From NCBI GenBank assembly GCA_018713425.1, contig DVOT01000162.1:1-5183 (forward strand): a DNA stretch of 5,183 bases, written 5' to 3'. Under the pieces are notes generated by a model. That model saw only the letters and a list, made by a program, of their open reading frames with translations, ran no database searches and was not told where the DNA came from. This document shows, in pieces, positions 1 through 5,183 of this stretch (position 1 is the stretch's first letter; the number at the start of each line of letters is the position of its first letter). Both the position numbers and the translations under genes were made by a program. This stretch comes from Alectryocaccomicrobium faecavium. GTDB taxonomy: Bacteria; Bacillota; Clostridia; Christensenellales; Aristaeellaceae.

Positions 1-591
1 GCCATTGAATTCCGCAGCGATGAATCGGGCGAGCACGTGCGCAGAATTCACGACATCACTTGCCATTTGCTGCGCCATACGCCGCTGGGCGAGGGACTGA
101 CGGAGGAGGACATTCAGCTTATTGGCATGGCCTCCATCACGCACGATGTGGGCAAAATTGCCATTCCAGACGCGATCCTGAATAAGAACGGACGCCTGAC
201 AAAGGAAGAATACGAGATTATGAAGACCCACGCGCAGAAGGGGGCGGAATTGTTAGCGCAGATTCCGCAGATGCGCTCGCACGCCGCCTTCCGCTATGCC
301 TACGATATTGCCTTGCATCACCACGAACGCTGGGACGGCCGGGGCTATCCGGACGGCCTGGTGGGGGAGGAAACCCCGGTGTGGACGCAAATTGTGGCGC
401 TGGCGGATGTGTACGACGCGCTGGTCAGCAAGCGCTGCTATAAAGAGGCGTATTCTTTTGATACGGCGGTTCATATGATCGTGGAGGGGCAGTGCGGCAT
501 TTTTGGGCCGCGGATTTTGGAGCATTTCCAGGCGGCGGAGCCCGCGTTGCGGAAAATGTATTTGCGAGGAATGGAGGGAAAAGGGATATGA
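1..591 (+). CDS. HD-GYP domain c-di-GMP phosphodiesterase, C-terminal part (5' end outside window)
   Basis: The frame is open from base 1 and ends at TGA 589-591, leaving 196 residues; the GTG at 37 is internal to the domain, so the true start lies upstream. Visible landmarks, numbered from base 1: ESGEHV (E11, H12), HDVGK (H48, D49), KTHAQKG (H77), HHHERWDGRGYPDG (H106-H108, GYP at 115-117) and ALADVYDAL (D136). These are the metal-binding and signature positions of HD-GYP proteins, and all are present, so an active enzyme is expected. The family hydrolyses c-di-GMP to pGpG and/or GMP at a two- or three-metal centre in the cytoplasm. The missing N-terminus is often a receiver, PAS or GAF domain; the adjacent Hpt gene makes a receiver attractive, but that is inference. 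The next gene overlaps the stop codon by ATGA. The domain call is near certain; the full-length architecture is unknown. Confidence 0.96.
   Translation, partial: AIEFRSDESGEHVRRIHDITCHLLRHTPLGEGLTEEDIQLIGMASITHDVGKIAIPDAILNKNGRLTKEEYEIMKTHAQKGAELLAQIPQMRSHAAFRYAYDIALHHHERWDGRGYPDGLVGEETPVWTQIVALADVYDALVSKRCYKEAYSFDTAVHMIVEGQCGIFGPRILEHFQAAEPALRKMYLRGMEGKGI
573..591 (+). promoter_or_regulatory. Ribosome binding site and ATGA stop/start overlap for the Hpt gene
   Basis: GGAGG at 573-577 lies 10 nt before ATG 588. The sequence ATGA at 588-591 carries both the Hpt start and the HD-GYP stop. This fixes the Hpt start at 588 rather than at upstream in-frame codons inside the HD-GYP gene, and suggests coupled translation giving balanced amounts of the two proteins. 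Confidence 0.75.
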
Positions 592-944
592 CGGAGGAAA
601 GCAAACGGCGGTTGGTGGAAGCGGGTATCGATGTGGACGACGCTTTGGCGCGCCTGATGCAAAATGAGGGGTTGCTGTCGAGACTCCTAAGCGCCTTTTT
701 GCAGGATGGCAATTTTGCTAGGCTGCAGGAAGCGCTTGCCAAAGGAGATGTCTCCGGCGCTTTTACGGCGGCGCACACGCTCAAGGGCGTGGCGGGCAAT
801 CTTTCGATGCGGGATCTGTTTGCGCGGGTGAGCGAGGTTGTGGAGTGCTTGCGCGGCGGCGATCTCGCCGCTGCCGCGGGAAAGATGCCTGCCGTGGAGG
901 AGGCGTATCGCAAGGTGGTGGATGCGCTTCGCGCGGAGGGATAA
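588..944 (+). CDS. Free-standing Hpt (histidine phosphotransfer) protein
   Basis: This 118-residue protein has the size and helical character of a single Hpt four-helix bundle. The phosphorylation motif AAHTLKGVAGNLSM is at residues 61-74, with His63 as the predicted phospho-acceptor followed by the conserved Lys-Gly and the small/hydrophobic residues that pack around it. Downstream, the segment near residues 78-88 and a second amphipathic helix from about 103 complete the fold. No kinase, receiver or membrane segment is present. Hpt proteins shuttle phosphoryl groups between the receiver of a hybrid histidine kinase and a second receiver. Its 4-bp overlap with the HD-GYP gene suggests that the phosphodiesterase is the output of, or is tuned by, such a relay; the kinase is not in the window. 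An open frame upstream of 588 in this phase exists but overlaps HD-GYP coding sequence and lacks an Hpt counterpart. The domain call is secure; partners are inference. Confidence 0.93.
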   Translation: MTEESKRRLVEAGIDVDDALARLMQNEGLLSRLLSAFLQDGNFARLQEALAKGDVSGAFTAAHTLKGVAGNLSMRDLFARVSEVVECLRGGDLAAAAGKMPAVEEAYRKVVDALRAEG

Positions 945-1018
945 GGCAATTTGCGGATGGTTGTGGCAGAAAAAAGGCGGCAGGAGGCTGGTTTTTTGGT
1001 ATTTTTTTTCGAATTTTG

Positions 1019-1048
1019 CTGCGAAAACTTTGCAAATTTCGCGGTTTT
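1019..1048 (+). terminator. Candidate intrinsic terminator after the HD-GYP/Hpt genes
   Basis: CTGCGAAA (1019-1026) can pair with TTTCGCGG (1037-1044) as an 8-bp stem containing one T-G wobble, with a 10-nt loop, followed directly by TTTT (1045-1048). It lies 75 nt after the Hpt stop. The U-tract is short and the lower stem is AT-rich at the loop side, so strength is uncertain. A competing pairing, CGAATTTTGC (1010-1019) with GCAAATTTCG (1032-1041), has one mismatch. Confidence 0.45.
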
Positions 1049-1055
1049 CATGGAC

Positions 1056-1085
1056 GAATTCAAGGAATTCAATCGATAATTGTCG
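1056..1085. repeat. Paired GAATTC copies and an adjacent imperfect palindrome
   Basis: GAATTC occurs at 1056-1061 and again at 1065-1070, separated by 3 nt. A 12-bp imperfect palindrome, CGATAATTGTCG, follows at 1074-1085 and is symmetric except at one base pair. The cluster sits about 60-85 bp upstream of the -10 box. It could be a regulator binding site, but it matches no operator I recognise and AT-rich intergenic DNA readily gives such symmetry. Confidence 0.25.
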
Positions 1086-1116
1086 AATACCACTATTTGG
1101 ATAAATTTGCCAACGC

Positions 1117-1148
1117 TTGCTTTTTGTATATGTATTCTATGATATAAT
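1117..1148 (+). promoter_or_regulatory. Extended -10 sigma-A/sigma-70 type promoter for the GGDEF/EAL gene
   Basis: A perfect TATAAT at 1143-1148 is preceded by TG plus one base (1140-1142), giving an extended -10 element. The best -35 candidate, TTGCTT at 1117-1122, matches only three consensus positions and is 20 bp away, so the promoter probably leans on the extended -10. Transcription would start near 1155, just before the leader stem begins, leaving an untranslated leader of about 110 nt. Confidence 0.65.
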
Positions 1149-1157
1149 GTTAGTAAT

Positions 1158-1264
1158 TCATACCGGTTGAGAGGCGTGTACACTGGCGGGGAATTTGCAC
1201 GCGCTGGCCGGGAAGAACTTTCGCAGAAGGGGCGAACATTGCCGGTATGGCACAGAAGGATACC
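1158..1264 (+). promoter_or_regulatory. Structured 5' leader with two mutually exclusive pairings at the translation start
   Basis: CATACCGG (1159-1166) is a perfect complement of CCGGTATG (1242-1249), an 8-bp closing stem extendable by a T-G wobble at each end. Inside it, GCGTGTA (1174-1180) pairs with TGCACGC (1196-1202) and CTTTC (1218-1222) with GAAGG (1226-1230). The segment GGTAT (1244-1248) can alternatively pair with ATACC (1260-1264), placing the ribosome binding site AGAAGG in an 11-nt loop with ATG 1265 flush against the stem. This is the layout expected of a translational switch such as a riboswitch or protein-bound leader. I see no match to the c-di-GMP-I, c-di-GMP-II or other riboswitch consensus I can recall. 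Ligand, polarity and function are unknown, and short complementary segments can arise by chance in GC-rich DNA. Confidence 0.4.
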
Positions 1265-1267
1265 ATG
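1254..1267 (+). promoter_or_regulatory. Ribosome binding site deciding start at ATG 1265
   Basis: AGAAGGA (1254-1260) is 4 nt before ATG 1265, close but usable. The other in-frame ATG, at 1247, has only AAGGGG (1227-1232) 14 nt upstream and would be buried in the leader stem 1159-1166/1242-1249. No other ATG, GTG or TTG start lies in frame between the stop at 1154-1156 and 1247. ATG 1265 is preferred; 1247 would add only MAQKDT. Confidence 0.55.
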
Positions 1268-4200
1268 GAAAGCAAACAGGACCCAGGTGAGGCTGGTGGG
1301 CGAGACGCTGCAGCCCAGGAGGAAACGGTCAGGGAACCAGAGGCGAAGGACGCGCTTTGTGGCTTGCTTAACCGCGAAGCGGTGGTGCGGCACGTGGAAA
1401 AGCGGCTTGCCGCCATGGCGGATGCGGACAGTTGCGCCCTGTTTCTCATCGATTTGGATGATTTTTCGCGGGTGAATGCCACTTTTGGACGCCTGGCAGG
1501 GGATCGTGCCATCCGCCAAGTGGCCCGGATTTTATCGGGCCTGTTTCGCGCTAGCGATGTGCTTGGCCGCTTGGGCGGGGATGAATTCGTGGCCTTTTTG
1601 GCAGGGCAAATTCCCGAAAAAGCGGCGCGTGCCAAGGGCGCGCAGATTTGTGCCCAGTTGCAGTTGGTTTTGGGCGATGCGCCGGGCATAACGGTCACCG
1701 CCAGCGTGGGCATTTGCTTGGTACAGGGCAAAGGGCAAAATTTCCAAAAGCTCTATCAATTGGCGGGCGCGGCGCTGCGGCAGGCCAAAGCTACGGGTAG
1801 GCGCGGTTGTTGTTTGCGGCGGAGTGCTTCTTTTGCCGTTTTGGGAGAAAACGATTTTTCCCCCGCGGGCGCCCTTTCGCTCAGCGAGTTGCTCGAAAAC
1901 CTGGATAGCGGCGTTAGTTTGCTGGAAATGAGCGAAACGCCCCGGCTTTTGTATATCAGCCCCAGTTTCTGCCGCCTGCTCGGCGTGGATGCCGAGGAAT
2001 ATATAGTGCCGCGTTCGCTTGCTCAACTGGTGCATCCGGACGATTGGGCAAGCCTTTTGCGCACCCTGGAGCGGGGGTTGGAACAGGGAAATTGTGCGGA
2101 ACACATTCACCGCGTTTCTGTGGATGGCGAGCATTGGCGCTGGTGGCGCATCCGGGCGGTGCGTATCCCCTATGAAAATCCGCATCCGGTGATGCTGGTC
2201 ACCGCCGCCGATATTTCCCAATTTAAAGAGCGCGAGCGCCGTTTGGAAGAAGAAGGCGAGCGATTGCGGCTGGCCTTTAGCCAAACGGATCAGCTGCTGT
2301 GGGAAGTGGATGTGCAGGCGCACACGCTGCGCTTTTTCGCCTCAGAGGAGCGCTTGAACGCGCTGCCAGAAGAAGATGCTCAGTTTCCGGAAGGCATCAT
2401 TTCCGGCGGCTGGATCCATCCCTATTCCGTCACTCGGTTCCGCGCGTTTGCGCACGAATTGCTCGGCGGAGCTGCCCAGAGCTTTGGCAATTTCATCATC
2501 CGGCATAAGGATACGGGCTGCTATGCCTGGATCGCCGTTTCCTATCGCATGCTCTTTGGCGAAACGGGTGGCGCGGCGCGCGCTATTGGTGTGCTGAAAA
2601 AATTGCCACAGGAGGTTGTGGGCGTGAGCGGCAGCGGAGGTATGCGCTATCCATTGCCTTCGGCCATGATTGCGGAAATGGTAGCGGGTTTTCAGATCGA
2701 CCTGACGGAAGACCGGCTCTATACGCAGTGGGATGAAGGACGGGATCTTACCAGCAGGCAAAGGGGCGAAAAGGGTTCGCGCGCATTGCGGGAAGAAACG
2801 GCCAGGATTTTTCCGGAAGACATGCGGCCGGAATTGCTTTCCTGCTTTGACCGGGAGCAATTGCTTGCGTACTTTGCGCGTGGCGAACAGTGGTTCACGG
2901 CGCGCTACCGGCGGGTGGATAACGGAGGTACCGTCCGCTGGGTAAACCACACCATTTATATGGTGGAAGACCCCATGACGAAAAACATCTTCCTTTCCAT
3001 GTACATTGGCAGGCAGGATTTGCGCCGTAGTTGGGAGGAAATGCTGGGCATCCCTCTGCGGCAGGATCCGCTCACGCACCTGTGTGAGACGGCCTATGCG
3101 CAGAAGGTGGCGGAGATGCTGATTGGCCAGGCCAATGGTGCGCATATATGCGCTTTGGCGCTGGTGCAGTTGGGCGGGTTGGCACGCCTGTACGCGGCTG
3201 ACGAGCAGAGCATGCGCCGCGCACAGCGCGCCATGGCGGCTGCTTTGTATGCGTCATTGGGCAGCGATTGCGTGCTTAGCCGCTGTGGAAATGGGCAGTT
3301 TGTGGCCTTTTTTCCGGCCATTCATTCGCAGTTCGATCTGCGCGGCCGGTTGGAGGAATCCCTGGCCTTTGTGCGCCGCCTGCTTTCTGCCGTGCTCCCC
3401 ATGGAATATTTGCGGCTGTTGGCGGGTGCTGCGTGCGCGCAAACCAGCCATGCGGAATACGCGGTGTTGCTCAATCAGGCCTCGCACACTTGCCAGATGT
3501 GGCAGAATGCGGCGGTGGACACGGTCGCTTTCCCGGCGGAGGGCGATGAATGGGATTTGTACGAAACGCAATTGCCGGGCGCGGATGCTCAGGTTGCGAC
3601 GCGCCCGCAAGAGCTGTACCGGCCGCTGACCGGGCAGGAGCGGGACACCGCTTTGCGCTGCATGTCGGCCATGCTTTCCGCGCGTTCATTGGAGGACTCC
3701 GTGCAGGAGGCGCTGCGCAGCCTTGGCGCTTATTACCGGGCGGATCGTGCCTATGTGCTCAAGCTGGCGGAAGAGCGGCAAGTGGTCACCATGCCTTACG
3801 AGTGGATCAGCCACAAAAAGCGCAGCATCCAGCAGGCCGTCTCCGGCATGATGTTGGATCGCTTCCCATTGCTCAAGCGCTGCATGGGGGAACGCGCCCC
3901 CGTTTTCCTCAGCCGCTCCCCGGCATTCGCCTCCGATGAGGCGGGCAGAGTGTGGCACTATACTGCCGTTCCGCTGATGCACCAGGAAGAGGTAGCAGGC
4001 TTTTTGTGCATTGAGAACGCGCGCGAGCACGCGGAGGACGCGGCGCTATGCAGCATGTTGGCTCCGTATCTGATGCAAGAGCGGGAACGCTATAAGAAAG
4101 AAGGGCGCGCGGTGGAGGCGGAAAGCCTGCTTAATCTGCCCAATTTGCGCTCATATCTGGAGGCGGCTGGCCAACTGGATTCGGATCATTATGGTTCGAT

Positions 4201-5183
4201 GGGCGTTGTTTGCATGGATGTGCCCAATCTTTCCTCCATCAACAGCAGCCTGGGCTTCGCCTATGGCAGCCAGCTTTTGCAATATGTGGTGCGCACGCTT
4301 ACGGACATTTTTGGCCAGGAGTGGATTTTCCGCACGTGGGATAGCGCATTCCTGGCGCTGTCTCCCAATATCATGCGCCAGGCCTTTATGGGCCGCTATG
4401 CCCGCCTGCGCACGGCGCTTTTTCGCCGCTATCCCAAGGAAATGCGCGTGGGCAGCGCGTGGGCCGGTGGGGATTTTCAGATTCAGAGCCTGGTGCAGGA
4501 GGCACAGGCTTCCATGCGCGAAGATACCACGGAGGCCGCGGCAGATATAGATGCATTTATTTTGGGGCACAACCGTTTCCGTGACGTGGCGGATGCCGCC
4601 CGCGCTGGGCGGTTTACCGTATATTTCCAGCCGCAGGTGGATACTTCTACGGGCGCGCTTGTTGGCGCGGAAGCGCTGGTGCGCGGGCTGGACGAGGATG
4701 GCACCGTCATTGCGCCAGGCCGCTTTATTGGCGCGCTGGAAAAGAGCGGCGACATCCGGGAACTGGATCTGTTTGTGCTCAATCAGACGATGGCGCAGAT
4801 GGAAGAATGGCGCGCGGCGGGCCTGGGACTGGTGAAGGTTTCTGTCAACCTTTCGCGGGTGTCGCTGTTCGCGCCCACGACTTTGGCCTCGATTTTGGCC
4901 ATTGCCAGCCATTATCCCAGCATTCCGCTGGAAAACGTGGAATTGGAAATCACGGAAAACATCGGCTGGCAGGAGATTTCCAGCCTGCAGGCGTTGATGG
5001 AGCAGTTCCGCCAATGCGGCCTGCACTTTAGCCTGGATGATTTTGGTTCCAAATACGCCAATATGCAGATTTTCACCGGCGTGAAGTTCGATACGGTTAA
5101 GCTGGACCGCAGCTTGATCGCGGGCATGGTGGGCAATTCCATCAGCCAGATGCTGGTGCAGGATATCGTGCGGATCTGCCAAA
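1265..5183 (+). CDS. Multidomain GGDEF-PAS3-GGDEF*-GAF-GGDEF*-EAL cyclic di-GMP enzyme (3' end outside window)
   Basis: One frame without a stop gives 1306 residues up to the right edge. Approximate domains: GGDEF-1 30-186; PAS-1 204-320 (HPDDW at 257-261); PAS-2 330-445; PAS-3 464-585; decayed GGDEF-2 601-755; GAF 795-930 (DRAY 827-830, YEW 845-847); a short charged helix; decayed GGDEF-3 955-1090; EAL from 1110. GGDEF-1 keeps GGDEF at 104-108, metal/GTP residues D63, N71 and D80, and the inhibitory RxxD site at 95-98, so it should make c-di-GMP with product feedback. The EAL domain keeps E1136 (EALVR), N1195, E1228 (EITE), D1258-D1259 (DDFG) and K1279 (KLDR), so it should hydrolyse c-di-GMP to pGpG; the final catalytic Glu lies beyond the window. 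GGDEF-2 reads GNGQF (675-679) and GGDEF-3 WDSAF (1025-1029), both presumably inactive. There is no signal peptide or membrane segment, so it is cytoplasmic. It has its own promoter. PAS boundaries are the least certain part. Confidence 0.93.
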   Translation, partial: MESKQDPGEAGGRDAAAQEETVREPEAKDALCGLLNREAVVRHVEKRLAAMADADSCALFLIDLDDFSRVNATFGRLAGDRAIRQVARILSGLFRASDVLGRLGGDEFVAFLAGQIPEKAARAKGAQICAQLQLVLGDAPGITVTASVGICLVQGKGQNFQKLYQLAGAALRQAKATGRRGCCLRRSASFAVLGENDFSPAGALSLSELLENLDSGVSLLEMSETPRLLYISPSFCRLLGVDAEEYIVPRSLAQLVHPDDWASLLRTLERGLEQGNCAEHIHRVSVDGEHWRWWRIRAVRIPYENPHPVMLVTAADISQFKERERRLEEEGERLRLAFSQTDQLLWEVDVQAHTLRFFASEERLNALPEEDAQFPEGIISGGWIHPYSVTRFRAFAHELLGGAAQSFGNFIIRHKDTGCYAWIAVSYRMLFGETGGAARAIGVLKKLPQEVVGVSGSGGMRYPLPSAMIAEMVAGFQIDLTEDRLYTQWDEGRDLTSRQRGEKGSRALREETARIFPEDMRPELLSCFDREQLLAYFARGEQWFTARYRRVDNGGTVRWVNHTIYMVEDPMTKNIFLSMYIGRQDLRRSWEEMLGIPLRQDPLTHLCETAYAQKVAEMLIGQANGAHICALALVQLGGLARLYAADEQSMRRAQRAMAAALYASLGSDCVLSRCGNGQFVAFFPAIHSQFDLRGRLEESLAFVRRLLSAVLPMEYLRLLAGAACAQTSHAEYAVLLNQASHTCQMWQNAAVDTVAFPAEGDEWDLYETQLPGADAQVATRPQELYRPLTGQERDTALRCMSAMLSARSLEDSVQEALRSLGAYYRADRAYVLKLAEERQVVTMPYEWISHKKRSIQQAVSGMMLDRFPLLKRCMGERAPVFLSRSPAFASDEAGRVWHYTAVPLMHQEEVAGFLCIENAREHAEDAALCSMLAPYLMQERERYKKEGRAVEAESLLNLPNLRSYLEAAGQLDSDHYGSMGVVCMDVPNLSSINSSLGFAYGSQLLQYVVRTLTDIFGQEWIFRTWDSAFLALSPNIMRQAFMGRYARLRTALFRRYPKEMRVGSAWAGGDFQIQSLVQEAQASMREDTTEAAADIDAFILGHNRFRDVADAARAGRFTVYFQPQVDTSTGALVGAEALVRGLDEDGTVIAPGRFIGALEKSGDIRELDLFVLNQTMAQMEEWRAAGLGLVKVSVNLSRVSLFAPTTLASILAIASHYPSIPLENVELEITENIGWQEISSLQALMEQFRQCGLHFSLDDFGSKYANMQIFTGVKFDTVKLDRSLIAGMVGNSISQMLVQDIVRICQ

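Larger units (their letters stand above)
945..1142. other. Non-coding, AT-richer intergenic region between the Hpt gene and the GGDEF/EAL gene
   Basis: This stretch is clearly richer in A and T than the flanking genes and carries no convincing gene on either strand. It contains T-runs at 992-997 and 1002-1009 without a good hairpin directly before them, a better terminator-like hairpin at 1019-1048, two GAATTC copies at 1056-1070, an imperfect palindrome at 1074-1085, and the upstream half of the promoter for the next gene. The composition shift and the promoter indicate that the giant downstream gene is a separate transcription unit. Confidence 0.7.

Noticed and set aside
991..1009. Terminator ending in the T-runs at 992-997 and 1002-1009
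   Set aside because: The sequence just before them offers only a 3-bp hairpin (CAG/CTG at 981-990); the stem at 1019-1044 is a better candidate.
1158..1250. Known c-di-GMP riboswitch (GEMM class I or II)
   Set aside because: Tempting because of the downstream gene, but the conserved joining sequences and tetraloop/receptor pattern of class I and the pseudoknot core of class II are not visible. GGCGAAC at 1231-1237 only superficially resembles the class I core.
1167..1475. Possible leader peptide or small protein from TTG 1167
   Set aside because: It overlaps the leader structure and 70 codons of the GGDEF gene in another frame, has a TTG start with no good ribosome binding site, and its translation looks like out-of-frame coding sequence.
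425..1519. Minus-strand open frame of 364 codons crossing the intergenic region
   Set aside because: It runs opposite the HD-GYP end, the Hpt gene, the promoter and the start of the GGDEF gene; its translation shows no recognisable domain and looks like a shadow.
1532..3145. Minus-strand open frames at 1532-2323 and 2342-3145
   Set aside because: Both are antisense to GGDEF-1 and the PAS domains, which have recognisable motifs; the antisense translations have none.
4151..5182. Long open frame on the minus strand (343 codons)
   Set aside because: It lies wholly opposite the GGDEF-3/EAL coding region, whose motifs are on the + strand. Its translation is rich in His, Arg, Ala and Gln without domain features, as expected for the mirror of GC-rich coding DNA.
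1265..5183. Frameshift or pseudogene in the giant gene
   Set aside because: Codon phase was checked at many motifs from 1265 to 5182 and stays constant with no stop codon; decay of GGDEF-2 and GGDEF-3 is by substitution, not truncation.

Overview
The window reads as one strand of chromosomal signalling DNA, all genes on +, devoted to cyclic di-GMP turnover. It is GC-rich (judged by eye) with AG-rich ribosome binding sites and an extended -10 promoter (TGaTATAAT). The domain mix (HD-GYP, Hpt, and a PAS/GAF/GGDEF/EAL protein with decayed GGDEF copies) fits a GC-rich member of the Clostridia, or more loosely another Gram-positive anaerobe. That assignment is inference; no marker gene is present.

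Layout: (1) Bases 1-591 are the C-terminal part of an HD-GYP c-di-GMP phosphodiesterase whose start lies before the window. (2) Bases 588-944 encode a small free-standing Hpt phosphotransfer protein, overlapping the HD-GYP gene by ATGA and so probably translationally coupled to it. (3) Bases 945-1264 are non-coding. They hold a plausible intrinsic terminator, short palindromic sequences, a promoter with a perfect TATAAT, and a roughly 110-nt leader with two mutually exclusive pairings around the start of the next gene. (4) From 1265 to the right edge runs one uninterrupted reading frame of 1306 residues with no stop. It is a giant cytoplasmic c-di-GMP enzyme with the order GGDEF (intact) - PAS - PAS - PAS - GGDEF (decayed) - GAF - GGDEF (decayed) - EAL (intact as far as seen, C-terminus cut by the window).

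Together, the HD-GYP and EAL domains would break down c-di-GMP by two unrelated chemistries, the first GGDEF would make it, and the PAS/GAF domains would sense signals. The Hpt would pass phosphoryl groups between a histidine kinase and a receiver domain; the kinase is not in the window, and the receiver may be the missing N-terminus of the HD-GYP protein. The most unusual items are the domain order and reiteration of the giant protein and the switch-like leader in front of it. No RNA genes, mobile elements, CRISPR arrays or origins were seen.
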